Assembly (NCBI GenBank): GCA_028289585.1
Contig: JANQPI010000010.1
Coordinates: forward strand, 186,001-250,000
Length of the DNA stretch: 64,000 bases
Direction of reading: 5' to 3'
Source of the DNA: Candidatus Zixiibacteriota bacterium
GTDB taxonomy: Bacteria > Zixibacteria > MSB-5A5 > GN15 > FEB-12
Part shown: one piece after another, positions 8,992 to 17,427 of the stretch
Numbering within the stretch: position 1 is the first letter of the stretch
How the letters are laid out: every line of letters begins with the position of its first letter
Position numbers and translations under genes: made by a program
Notes under the pieces: model-generated
Told to the model about the DNA's origin: nothing
What the model saw: only the letters and a program-made list of their open reading frames with translations
The model's database searches: none

Positions 8992-9008
8992 TGGCATACG
9001 GCTTGTAA
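8992..9008 (+). promoter_or_regulatory. second sigma-54-type promoter of the export island
   Basis: TGGCATACGGCTTGTAA has GG at 8993-8994 and the -12 G at 9005, ten bases apart. It matches the site at 6331-6347 in 16 of 17 positions. The predicted transcription start near 9017 excludes the longer open frame beginning at 8968 and supports the ATG at 9058. Confidence 0.65.
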
Positions 9009-9057
9009 AGACCTCGGCCAGGGAACTTATGACGAACAGTCAAGGGGGTTTCGGCTC

Positions 9058-10119
9058 ATGGACGAGCCTGCCAACGACATTCGCGCCCGGTACGAGCGCT
9101 GCACACTTGGACTCGCCGCAACGCTGACAACCACAGCCGACTCGCTGCTCATTGCCTCTGACTGGCGAGACCTCGTGGAGACACTCTTCCACCAGGCGAC
9201 GGGTCATCACGGTTCAATCATCGCTGCGGGTCCGTTATCGGCCGACGTGGCTTTAGCCGCTGACCGGGCTGAAGTTCCGGTCATCGCAGTTATTGGGCCA
9301 TCACCGTTTACAATCGACACCGACTCTCTTCTCGCCGCTATCGAGTCGCCGCGTGACATGCTGTATGTGGAGCAGCCCCACACGATTACCGGTGCCGCTC
9401 TCTCGACGCGCGAACTCCGACAGCTTCTGCTGGCCGTGCCGGAAGGGCTGGTGATTGTCGATGAGCAGTTCGGAGAGTACTGCCCGATATCGGCACTCCC
9501 GTTGCTTGAAGAGTTCGACAACCTGGTTGTTCTTCGCTCGATTGCCAGCCCGCTCGGCGTTTCGACCGGCGGTGCCGGCTACCTGGTTACGGATCGCGAT
9601 CGCATTGCGGCACTATCCCGCAATCTGTCGCTCCCGGCGCGCACAACACTTCGATTCGTTGAGTCGGCCACCGGGGAACAAGACATGACGGCCGCACATG
9701 CTCGATTTGTCCACGACGAAATGCATCGGCTGGCAGCAGCGCTTCTTTCGCTGGGTGTACCCTGCCGACTCAGCCCCACCGACTTTCTGTTGATTCAGGT
9801 CAACGATGCCGACCAGTGTCTGGCGCGTTTGTCGCCCTCCCGCAACCGCACTACACGCGCTTCCGATCACGAGAGTCTCACCGGGTATCTCCGGTACCCA
9901 ATCCAGAATCAGGCGGTGAACAATCGCTTCGTTTGCGCCGTCGAACGGCTGCCCGAGGCGATACGAATTCCGCATGTGCCGGACATGCGATCGGCGTCGC
10001 TGGTCCGCGCGAATGAGACCTGCGATTCCTTCATTCCGATAGTGACCCCCGAATCGGTCCTGGAAGCCCCCGTAACGGCGAGTCGTGTGCCGGCGGCGTT
10101 TGCGGATAGTGACCGATAG
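9058..10119 (+). CDS. HisC-like aminotransferase-fold protein without the PLP lysine
   Basis: 353-residue protein resembling class I/II aminotransferases of the HisC type. The PLP-ring aspartate region is recognisable (LVIVDEQFGEY, D135), and 29 residues later VLRSIASPLG aligns with the HisC stretch VLRTLSKAFG. The Schiff-base lysine is replaced by serine (S164, codon AGC at 9547-9549), so normal transamination should not be possible. The ATG at 9058 has AAGGGGG 9 bases upstream and lies about 40 bases after the predicted sigma-54 start. It is first in an apparent operon with the sugar-phosphate transferase and Wzi-like genes. Its job, perhaps binding a ligand or partner in polysaccharide assembly, is unknown. 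Confidence 0.7.
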   Translation: MDEPANDIRARYERCTLGLAATLTTTADSLLIASDWRDLVETLFHQATGHHGSIIAAGPLSADVALAADRAEVPVIAVIGPSPFTIDTDSLLAAIESPRDMLYVEQPHTITGAALSTRELRQLLLAVPEGLVIVDEQFGEYCPISALPLLEEFDNLVVLRSIASPLGVSTGGAGYLVTDRDRIAALSRNLSLPARTTLRFVESATGEQDMTAAHARFVHDEMHRLAAALLSLGVPCRLSPTDFLLIQVNDADQCLARLSPSRNRTTRASDHESLTGYLRYPIQNQAVNNRFVCAVERLPEAIRIPHVPDMRSASLVRANETCDSFIPIVTPESVLEAPVTASRVPAAFADSDR

Positions 10120-10148
10120 CGGATGGCCGGGCGGAGGAACCTGATTAA

Positions 10149-11648
10149 ATGAATCCACTGACGACTGCGCCGCCGCAACGACCGGCCTCATCTGGGTCGG
10201 AGACGCGCGACTCCTGGCGGGCCTTCACCGGACCCCGCCGACCGGAGTTCACGGCACCCGATCTTCACGAGACGACCACCAGCCGTGCGGTCCATGTCGA
10301 GCTCATCAATTTTCTCACCTCCCGTACGGTCCGGACGATGACTGCCTGGGGGTTAGCTGTTTTGCTGACGCCGGTCGCACTGACGCCCGCGTTAGTGGTT
10401 ACGGCGATGATCCTGACTGGCCGCTGGCTGATCGATCTTGTTGAGCCAACTGGTATACATGGAGCCGCGGTGCGGCCCCATTGGCGACGGGAACTGGACT
10501 TCACTGTCGCTCTCCTCGCCCTGTTCTATGTTGTCCCCATACCGGTGGCAACCCCGAGTGTTCTTCTCTTCCTGGCAACCAACCTTATCCTGCAGGAAAC
10601 GTGGCACCGCATTCCGGCACGAACACATCAGCAGAGCCGGCGAATGATCGATGCCGTTCCGGTTCATACGACACATGTTGTCATTGTTGGGACCGGTGAC
10701 AATGCTCGAGCGATTGCGGACTCGATCCTCGATGAACCGACGACTGCCACCAGCGTTATTGGCTTTCTTGATTTTCAGGATCGCGGTCTCTGGCGCTATC
10801 GTGACATCCCCTTAATCGGTCAGCCGACCGACCTGGAGGAGATCGTTCGTCTGGGGCAGGTCGACGCTGTCTTTTTTGCGATGGATGCGGCTGATTTTGG
10901 CCGAGCACGCCCTGTTCTTGCCCAGGCCGAGGCGATGGGTGTACCCGTGATTGCGTTGCCGGAACTCTACCAACCGCAGGTGGCTCGAACCCTTCCTGCC
11001 TTCATGTCCGGTCTGGCTGGTTTCCAGTACCACACGGCATCGGTCAATCGCATCGCTCTGTTCCTGAAGCTCGCACTCGACAAGCTTGGTGCGGCCTTCG
11101 GACTCATTCTGCTCGCTCCGGTATTCGCTGCCGTGGCAGCCGCCATCAAACTCGACTCGCGGGGACCGGTGTTCTTTCGCCAGGTTCGGGTTGGTTTAAA
11201 TGGGCGGCCGTTTCGGATGCTGAAATTTCGTTCGATGTATACCGATGCCGAAGAGCGCCGCAAACAGCTCCTTGACCAAAACGAACATTCCGGTCCGGTG
11301 TTTAAGATGGCCAACGATCCGCGAATTACACCTATCGGACGAATCATTCGCAAATTTTCACTCGATGAATTGCCACAACTTGTCAATATCTTAAGTGGTC
11401 AAATGTCGTTGGTTGGTCCACGGCCACCCCTGCCGCGCGAAGTTATCGAATACGAGCCGTGGCAGCGCCGGAAGTTATCCGTCAAGCCCGGCTTAACGTG
11501 TCTCTGGCAGGTCAATGGTCGCAATACGATCGATTTTGAAGACTGGATGCGGCTCGATCTGGAATACATCGACAACTGGTCCTTACTGCTCGATGTGAAG
11601 CTGATCGTGCGAACGATCCCCGCCGTCATCAAAGGAACGGGAGTGTAG
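10149..11648 (+). CDS. polyprenyl-phosphate sugar-1-phosphate transferase (WcaJ/WbaP-like)
   Basis: Initiating enzyme of exopolysaccharide assembly: moves a sugar-1-phosphate from a nucleotide sugar to undecaprenyl phosphate at the inner membrane. Hydrophobic segments lie near residues 55-95 and 115-145, then a Rossmann-like domain (VVIVGTGDNARAI). The C-terminal bacterial sugar transferase domain (about 295-499) shows KFRSM, the DPRITPIGRIIRKFSLDELPQ core, LVGPRPP and KPGLTCLWQVNGR. The 499-residue length is usual for the two-domain type. The ATG at 10149 follows the pseudo-aminotransferase by 29 bases; the Wzi-like gene starts 4 bases after its stop. The sugar transferred cannot be read from the sequence. 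Confidence 0.9.
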   Translation: MNPLTTAPPQRPASSGSETRDSWRAFTGPRRPEFTAPDLHETTTSRAVHVELINFLTSRTVRTMTAWGLAVLLTPVALTPALVVTAMILTGRWLIDLVEPTGIHGAAVRPHWRRELDFTVALLALFYVVPIPVATPSVLLFLATNLILQETWHRIPARTHQQSRRMIDAVPVHTTHVVIVGTGDNARAIADSILDEPTTATSVIGFLDFQDRGLWRYRDIPLIGQPTDLEEIVRLGQVDAVFFAMDAADFGRARPVLAQAEAMGVPVIALPELYQPQVARTLPAFMSGLAGFQYHTASVNRIALFLKLALDKLGAAFGLILLAPVFAAVAAAIKLDSRGPVFFRQVRVGLNGRPFRMLKFRSMYTDAEERRKQLLDQNEHSGPVFKMANDPRITPIGRIIRKFSLDELPQLVNILSGQMSLVGPRPPLPREVIEYEPWQRRKLSVKPGLTCLWQVNGRNTIDFEDWMRLDLEYIDNWSLLLDVKLIVRTIPAVIKGTGV

Positions 11649-11652
11649 TCGG

Positions 11653-13113
11653 ATGCTGAGACCGTTCGCTATTCTTGCTATCGTCGCCGGCAGCCTGACC
11701 TCAGTCGCTGCTGAAACGTCGCGCTCCGCTCCCCTAGGTACGGAACTTTCCACATGGCTGTATCGCCAGGCGAACCGTGATCTCGCACGCGACACGATGC
11801 TGTCGCTTCGGGACTGGTCACTAGGCCCTATCGGTATCGCTAAGCTGTCGTCGACAGCTGGTTATGATCGTTGGTCGACGCTCAATCGTTCGCGGTTGTG
11901 GGTAGCCGGAGGAGTGGCTGCGTTTACCGAGGCTCGCGATGATCGCCGTGTGATCTCTCGTGAACTCCTCGGTGGCGAAGTCGGTGGCGAACCGTTCCGC
12001 GGAGTCTCGTTCTATGTGCGCGCGGCGCTCGACGAACGGCGCGCCGCGGATCCGCTCTACGACGGTAAGAAATGGCGCGGACTTGCCGGTGATGTTGATG
12101 CCGCGGTTGTCCGCTATCGGGCAACGGGTCTCCATGCTGCTGTGGGGCGCTTCGCCGAGTACTGGGGTGACCCACAATCGATGATTTTCGCCGGATCGCA
12201 ACCGCTTGACGGTATCGCCTATCGACTGACGTGGGGCCGTTTTACTCTGAGCTACCGCTTGGCACGGTTGGATGGTGACGAGTCAGCGGACTCGACCGGA
12301 ATGACGATTAACCGGTATGTGGCGGCGCATCGTCTCGACTGGTCTCTGTCTCCCGATGTAACGATCGGATTCACGGAAGCGGTCGTTTTTGGCGGTGCTG
12401 GCCGTCAGATTGAGCTCTACTACCTTAATCCAATTCTGCCGTATCATGCGGCCCAGTTGAATGAGGACGTTAACGACAACACGCTCCTGGCGATCGACGT
12501 TAGTGCACGACCGTTTAGCGGCATCCATCTCTTCACGCAACTGTTGATCGATGATTTCCAAATCGATTCCGAAAGCGCGGGTGATCGGGAGCCGGCTCAG
12601 TATGGTTTTGTGGGTCGAGTTCTTTGGGCCGAGGTACTGCCGCGTATTGATATTGAAGCGCGGTACACCCGGGTCACTAATTGGACGTTCAATCAGATCG
12701 AAGCTCGCAACCGTTACGTCTCCGACGGCAATCCATTGGGGAGTGCCCTCGGCAATGACTACGATGAGGTTAGGGGACGCATCGGGCGATGGCTTTCGTC
12801 GGATCTCGTCCTGGATGCCGCGGTCAGCTACCGACGGCAAGGAGCGGGGCGCGTTGACGCTCCGTGGACGGCCCCCTGGCTCGACCCGGATCTGACTGAC
12901 TACTCCGAACCGTTCCCGACGGGGGTGGTTGAAACAACGTTACGCTCTACAATCGGTATAACCGGTTGGCCCACACCGTGGCTCTTCATTGCTGCCGAGG
13001 GAGGTATCGAACGGGTTCGAAATCGAAACAACGAGCCCGTATCGTCGATCTCCGACCTGGTGGCCAATCTGTCAGTTCAACTTCGCTTAGAGCGGCTTAT
13101 CGACATCGACTGA
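11653..13113 (+). CDS. Wzi-like outer-membrane capsule assembly protein
   Basis: Predicted outer-membrane beta-barrel of 486 residues, close to the size of E. coli Wzi (479). A signal peptide (MLRPFAILAIVAGSLTSVAA) is followed by amphipathic beta-strands. Segments such as GRFAEYWGDPQSM and ELYYLNPILPY match the capsule assembly Wzi family pattern. Wzi is a lectin-like barrel that helps anchor capsule at the surface. The gene begins 4 bases after the sugar-phosphate transferase gene and is surely cotranscribed. No polymerase, flippase, chain-length regulator or other glycosyltransferase lies beside it, so those are presumably elsewhere in the genome. Confidence 0.75.
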   Translation: MLRPFAILAIVAGSLTSVAAETSRSAPLGTELSTWLYRQANRDLARDTMLSLRDWSLGPIGIAKLSSTAGYDRWSTLNRSRLWVAGGVAAFTEARDDRRVISRELLGGEVGGEPFRGVSFYVRAALDERRAADPLYDGKKWRGLAGDVDAAVVRYRATGLHAAVGRFAEYWGDPQSMIFAGSQPLDGIAYRLTWGRFTLSYRLARLDGDESADSTGMTINRYVAAHRLDWSLSPDVTIGFTEAVVFGGAGRQIELYYLNPILPYHAAQLNEDVNDNTLLAIDVSARPFSGIHLFTQLLIDDFQIDSESAGDREPAQYGFVGRVLWAEVLPRIDIEARYTRVTNWTFNQIEARNRYVSDGNPLGSALGNDYDEVRGRIGRWLSSDLVLDAAVSYRRQGAGRVDAPWTAPWLDPDLTDYSEPFPTGVVETTLRSTIGITGWPTPWLFIAAEGGIERVRNRNNEPVSSISDLVANLSVQLRLERLIDID

Positions 13114-13126
13114 GCAGCGCAAACCA

Positions 13127-13711
13127 TCAGAAGTAGCGGAAGCGGATCAGAATAGTATCGATCGCTTGATCCTTCAAAAGATCCTGCTGACAGTCGAGGA
13201 AGTAGTCGTACAGATTGTTGTTGAGCGGATAATTCCCCGTCGCCTCAGACATTCCTCCGGTTCGCAAGTGTCCACCGTACACTATCCGACCCCGAATGTA
13301 AGTTGTCGCAAGCTCATTGTAGAGTGATTCGGTCTGTTGAATAGGGCCCGTGGTTGTCTTTCGATTCGTTTCGATTCGGCGATAATCAATGAGCGTGTCA
13401 CCATCTTCCGCCTTGAATTTCTTCTCCCATACTCGAATGCCGGTTTTTGTCTTTTCGCTGTCAAGATTGTCCGGATCCTGAGTGCTATAGATCTCATAGG
13501 TGAAGATCAACAACCCGCGTCCGTTACCCTCGTTGAGTCGGGTAAGGTCGTAGGAACTGATGCACTCCGACGTGTAATCGGGATACTTGAGGAAGTGCTT
13601 CGTGGCACCTTTCGGTGGCGTCAGTGTTACTCGATACACACAACCCGTTACCATCGCCACAACCACACTCAGCATTACGAGTGTGAACCACTTCCCGGCA
13701 TGACCACGCAT
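13127..13711 (-). CDS. hypothetical lipoprotein
   Basis: 194-residue protein I do not recognise. The N-terminus is a lipoprotein signal with lipobox VTGC at residue 24, so it should be acylated and anchored in the envelope. The remainder is mixed charged sequence with no motif I know. The start has a good AGGGG 7 bases upstream. It converges on the Wzi-like gene with 13 bases between stops, and its start is about 130 bases from that of the YyaL-type gene on the other strand. Confidence 0.7.
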   Translation of the reverse strand: MRGHAGKWFTLVMLSVVVAMVTGCVYRVTLTPPKGATKHFLKYPDYTSECISSYDLTRLNEGNGRGLLIFTYEIYSTQDPDNLDSEKTKTGIRVWEKKFKAEDGDTLIDYRRIETNRKTTTGPIQQTESLYNELATTYIRGRIVYGGHLRTGGMSEATGNYPLNNNLYDYFLDCQQDLLKDQAIDTILIRFRYF

Positions 13712-13785
13712 TTAACAACCCCTTTCCCGTCTGAATCAACCCGTCATATGACGCTATTCGTAAAATACTCGATCTGGTCTTCGCG

Positions 13786-13833
13786 GCGCAAGTTGCTCCG
13801 CCGACTTGCGCGGTCTTTACCGATCGCTATACT
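13786..13833 (+). promoter_or_regulatory. sigma-70-type promoter with overlapping inverted repeat (YyaL-type gene)
   Basis: TTGCGC (13806-13811), 16 bases, TATACT (13828-13833), ending 8 bases before the ATG at 13842. The perfect 8-bp inverted repeat GCGCAAGT/ACTTGCGC (13786-13793, 13804-13811) covers the -35 box and could be an operator. There is no Shine-Dalgarno between -10 and ATG. Confidence 0.55.
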
Positions 13834-13841
13834 CTCGAGTA

Positions 13842-15968
13842 ATGTATGTAAGCCTCAGGCGAATCGGTCGTACGGCCGCCATCGCCGCCGGAACCCTGCT
13901 CGTTACGTTCCTCATCACCACGGATGGGATTATGGCCGATACGCTGAAGACCAATCGCCTCATCGATGAAAACTCGCCCTACCTACTTTCGCACGCGCAC
14001 AACCCGGTCGATTGGTATCCGTGGGGAGAGGAAGCCCTGACTCGAGCCCGCCTGGAGGACAAGCCAATCTTTCTTTCGATTGGCTATGCGGCCTGCCATT
14101 GGTGTCACGTTATGGAGCGGGAATCGTTCGAAGATGATTCGATCGCCGAGTTGATGAATCGGCATTTTATTAATATCAAAGTCGACCGCGAGCAGCGCCC
14201 CGATCTTGATCATATCTATATGAGTTTTACGACAGCGATGACGGGGCAGGGAGGGTGGCCGATGTCGGTTTTCCTGACTCCCGAATTGAAGCCGTTTTTT
14301 GCCGGGACGTACTTCCCACCGACCGATCGCTACGGCCGGCCCGGGTTCACGAAGATCCTCACGACGCTCGGTGAAGCGTATCGGGATCAAAAAGATCAGC
14401 TGCTTTCGTCCTCGCGCGAGATCTTCGACAAAGTGACCGAGGCGTTTGAAGCTTCGGCAGCACCTTCACTGCTCACTGGTCAACTCATCACCACGGCCGC
14501 CGATCAGCTGTTGCGATCGACGGATCCGGTCCACGGTGGCATTGGGACCGCACCGAAGTTTCCGCATCCGATTGAACTACAGTTTTTCTTTCGCCAGTAT
14601 CGTGCGACAGGTGACCTGCGCTTCAAGGAAGCCGCCGAAAAGGCGCTGCTGGGCATGGCGCGGGGTGGCATATACGACCATCTCGGTGGCGGTTTTGCGC
14701 GTTATTCAGTCGATGCTCAGTGGCTTGTTCCCCACTTCGAGAAGATGCTCTACGATAACGCCCTCCTTGCCGAAAGCTACGCCGCAGCTTGGCAGGTAAC
14801 CGGCGATGAGCGGTATCGCACGGTTGTATGCGAAACTCTCGACTGGTTGCTTCGGGAAATGCGCGACTCAACCGGCGGCTTCTATTCAGCGATCGATGCC
14901 GATTCCGAAGGGGAAGAGGGTAAGTTCTACGTCTGGTCACTGGAGGAAGTTGAGACGGTGTTGGGCGATGACGCCGAGGCCTTCGTCCGCTACTACAACG
15001 TTTCGGCTTCCGGTAACTGGGAAGGGCATAACATCCTCCATCTGACCGATGGATCGGACCGCTTCCTCGCCGACCACTCCGACATCTCAGGTCGCCTCCC
15101 CGAACTTCGCGAACGGCTGCGACTGCACCGCGAGTCACGGGTGCGTCCCCTCACAGATGACAAGATCCTTACCTCGTGGAACGGCCTGGCCATTTCAGGG
15201 CTGTGTGCGGGGTATCAGGTGACGGGCGAACGCCGGTATCTTGACGCCGCGGTCGATGCTGCGACATTTATCGAGACAACGCTGATCCGCAATGGCAGCC
15301 TGACGCATTCGTTTCGATTGGGACGACACTCCGAAGGTGAGTTCCTTGAGGACTATGCCTATCTATTGCGCGGACTTCTGGCGCTCTACCAGGCCGATAT
15401 TGACGCCGACAACCATCGGTGGTTACGCCTGGCCCAGCGATTGGCGTCCAGGGGGGTCGAACTGTTTATGGGAGAAAATGGAGATCTTTTTCTGCGCGAA
15501 GACTCCCTACCCGACCTGATCGTCCGTCCCCGCGATGAAACTGACTCCGCAGTACCGGCACCGGGATCGCTGTTCCTCGATGCACTCATGCGTCTTGGCC
15601 GACTGACCGGAGAGGATTCGTTCGCGGCTGCTGCCGAACGTGGTCTCCGTGCGATCTCCGGGAAGTTATCGCGTTATCCGGCCTCGATGACATCAGCGCT
15701 TCTCGCTCTCGACTACTGGCTCAACGACAAGATCGAGATTGTAGTCGTCGGCCGTGGCGACGACCGCGACCAGATGTTGACCGAAATTCGATCGCGCTAT
15801 CTGCCGACAGCCATTCTTGCTGTGCATCCGACCGGAGCAACCCCGTTGCCGATCTTCACTGGCCGGGAGCAGACCAATGGTGTTCGCGTGTATGTCTGCC
15901 GTAACTCAACCTGCCGTCTACCCGCATCAACGGTCGAAGAGTTGGTCGAGCAGCTCCAGAGCCTGTGA
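13842..15968 (+). CDS. YyaL/SSP411-family thioredoxin-domain protein (DUF255)
   Basis: 708-residue member of the YyaL/SPATA20 family. A thioredoxin-like domain comes first ([17 protein letters not shown], then ACHWCHVME with a CHWC redox motif), followed by an alpha/alpha barrel resembling N-acylglucosamine epimerases and glycosidases. Molecular function in the family is unsettled. From the ATG at 13842 the protein gains a basic and hydrophobic N-terminus ([21 protein letters not shown]) like a signal peptide, suggesting periplasmic location; many relatives are cytoplasmic and begin near the second candidate ATG at 13932. The promoter layout predicts a nearly leaderless mRNA starting at 13842. 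Confidence 0.85.
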   Translation: MYVSLRRIGRTAAIAAGTLLVTFLITTDGIMADTLKTNRLIDENSPYLLSHAHNPVDWYPWGEEALTRARLEDKPIFLSIGYAACHWCHVMERESFEDDSIAELMNRHFINIKVDREQRPDLDHIYMSFTTAMTGQGGWPMSVFLTPELKPFFAGTYFPPTDRYGRPGFTKILTTLGEAYRDQKDQLLSSSREIFDKVTEAFEASAAPSLLTGQLITTAADQLLRSTDPVHGGIGTAPKFPHPIELQFFFRQYRATGDLRFKEAAEKALLGMARGGIYDHLGGGFARYSVDAQWLVPHFEKMLYDNALLAESYAAAWQVTGDERYRTVVCETLDWLLREMRDSTGGFYSAIDADSEGEEGKFYVWSLEEVETVLGDDAEAFVRYYNVSASGNWEGHNILHLTDGSDRFLADHSDISGRLPELRERLRLHRESRVRPLTDDKILTSWNGLAISGLCAGYQVTGERRYLDAAVDAATFIETTLIRNGSLTHSFRLGRHSEGEFLEDYAYLLRGLLALYQADIDADNHRWLRLAQRLASRGVELFMGENGDLFLREDSLPDLIVRPRDETDSAVPAPGSLFLDALMRLGRLTGEDSFAAAAERGLRAISGKLSRYPASMTSALLALDYWLNDKIEIVVVGRGDDRDQMLTEIRSRYLPTAILAVHPTGATPLPIFTGREQTNGVRVYVCRNSTCRLPASTVEELVEQLQSL

Positions 15969-16038
15969 CGCGTCGAATCTGCTTGGCGCGTCCCTTGGCG
16001 GTGTATTACTTCACTATGTTGGAACGGGAGTGAGCCAG

Positions 16039-16461
16039 ATGTTAACCGTGACCATGCAATGGGATGGCGGAATTCGATTTACCGGTCAATCCGCCTTTGG
16101 GCACACGATCGTTACCGATACGTCGTCAGCGGCCGGAGGCACTGAGGCCGGATTCAAACCGACAGAATTACTGCTGTACGGTATCGCCGCATGTACCGGT
16201 GTGGATGTCGTACGTATCCTCGAAAAGCAACGGCAGGAGCTAACGGCACTTGAGATTTCAGTCGTCGGTCAGCAGGGGGATGATTACCCGAGGCCATTTC
16301 ACACGATTGAAGTGACCTATACTGCCCGGGGACGTAATCTTAATCCAGACAAAGTCGCTCGCGCGATTGCTCTCTCTGAGGAGAAGTACTGTTCGGTTTC
16401 GCTGACCGTTAAACATGAAACGGAGTTGAAAACTTCGTTTCGCGTAATTGAAGAAACATAG
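16039..16461 (+). CDS. OsmC-family peroxiredoxin-like protein
   Basis: 140-residue OsmC/Ohr-fold protein, expected to reduce organic hydroperoxides with a cysteine pair. Both family cysteines are present: the peroxidatic one in IAACTGVDVV and the second in EKYCSV. The ATG at 16039 has GGGAG 8 bases upstream; an in-frame extension overlapping the previous gene was rejected. It heads a three-gene run with the DUF302 and CPHC-lipoprotein genes. Confidence 0.87.
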   Translation: MLTVTMQWDGGIRFTGQSAFGHTIVTDTSSAAGGTEAGFKPTELLLYGIAACTGVDVVRILEKQRQELTALEISVVGQQGDDYPRPFHTIEVTYTARGRNLNPDKVARAIALSEEKYCSVSLTVKHETELKTSFRVIEET

Positions 16462-16488
16462 GTACAAAGGGTGTCGAGGAGAACTGAC

Positions 16489-16890
16489 ATGAGTACAAAA
16501 GCAACGACAGATCTGGCGATCCATAGTGAATCGACAAAGTCGGTTGCCGATGTCTGTACCGCCATTGAGGCGAAAGCCGGGGATCATGGATTCCGCGTTC
16601 TTCATACGCACGACGTCCAGGCGACTCTGGCGGAAAAAGGGTTTAAGCGATCGGAGTTGCGCATCGTTGAAATCTGCAGTGCCCCCTTCGCTCATCAAGC
16701 ATTGTCGATGGACGTGTCTGTCTCACTGTTCATGCCGTGTCGCTACACGGTCTATGCGGAAGGTGGCCGTACGCATGTAATGCTGGCCCGGCCGTCGGTA
16801 ATGGGACAGATGATCCCCCATCCGGAGCTGGAACAAATGGTCTCAGGTGTGGAGAAGACGTTAACGACGATCATGGAGCAGGCTGTTTAA
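16489..16890 (+). CDS. DUF302 domain protein
   Basis: 133-residue protein of the DUF302 family, a small alpha/beta fold of unknown biochemical function often found near redox and metal genes. The pattern ...VLHTHDVQATLAEKGF... and the C-terminal GVEKTL helix fit the family. GAGGAG lies 7 bases before the ATG at 16489. It ends directly against the GTG of the next gene, so the two are probably translationally coupled. Confidence 0.75.
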   Translation: MSTKATTDLAIHSESTKSVADVCTAIEAKAGDHGFRVLHTHDVQATLAEKGFKRSELRIVEICSAPFAHQALSMDVSVSLFMPCRYTVYAEGGRTHVMLARPSVMGQMIPHPELEQMVSGVEKTLTTIMEQAV

Positions 16891-17427
16891 GTGACTCGCC
16901 GGTTTCTCCTTGCTGCAGTCCTGATAACCCTAGCCGGATTGACGGGTTGGGGCGGCTGCAGTAAGCAGCCACTTGAGGGTCACACGGTCAATTGGCTGCC
17001 GTGGGATTCAATCCAGCCATTCTTTCCGACGTATGAGCGCCCAATCTTTCTCTATATTTCGCAGGCGCGGTGTCCCCATTGCGATTCGATGGAGATTATC
17101 TTCAATCGGCCGGAGATCGCTTGGTATCTGAACGAGCACTTTGCGTCCACCGAGATTAATGTCGATGCTGATATGCCCGTCCAGATCATGGATACCACAC
17201 TCCCTTATCGGGCGTTCTGGCAGTACTTTGGTTTGAAGGGGGTCCCGGCGTATTACTTCTTCGATACGACGGGTAATCCGATCGGCATTTTGCAGGGCCA
17301 GACGCAGGTACGGGAGTTTAAACAGCTGTTGACCTATGTCTCGGCTCGTCACTTTGGACGAATTCCCTGGACCGAGTGGGCGAAGACCGAAGAGGCACAG
17401 GTCGATACGCTTATCGGTTTCTGGTAG
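16891..17427 (+). CDS. thioredoxin-like lipoprotein with CPHC motif
   Basis: 178-residue envelope protein. A lipoprotein signal ends in WGGC (cysteine near residue 23). The rest is a thioredoxin fold: IFLYISQARCPHCDSME carries a CPHC active site, the dipeptide seen in DsbA, and GVPAYYFFD supplies the cis-proline loop. It should act as a membrane-tethered thiol oxidoreductase on the periplasmic side. The GTG start directly abuts the DUF302 stop codon. Its 3' end overlaps the convergent methyltransferase by 17 bases. Confidence 0.82.
   Translation: MTRRFLLAAVLITLAGLTGWGGCSKQPLEGHTVNWLPWDSIQPFFPTYERPIFLYISQARCPHCDSMEIIFNRPEIAWYLNEHFASTEINVDADMPVQIMDTTLPYRAFWQYFGLKGVPAYYFFDTTGNPIGILQGQTQVREFKQLLTYVSARHFGRIPWTEWAKTEEAQVDTLIGFW

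Larger units (their letters stand above)
8745..9057 (+). other. intergenic region within the export island
   Basis: 313 bases without a gene. It contains the terminator at 8814-8850, an inverted repeat AATTGCT/AGCAATT (8861-8867 and 8882-8888), a CACGTG-containing repeat around 8911-8926, and the sigma-54-type promoter at 8992-9008. The repeats lie 65-130 bases upstream of the promoter and may bind an activator; this is inference. Confidence 0.55.

Noticed and set aside
8968-9057. Longer start for the aminotransferase-like gene
   Set aside because: It overlaps the sigma-54-type promoter and lies upstream of its predicted transcription start; ATG at 9058 has a good Shine-Dalgarno.
15967-15992. 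Terminator after the YyaL-type gene
   Set aside because: Only a 6-bp GACGCG/CGCGTC repeat with a 14-base loop and no T run.
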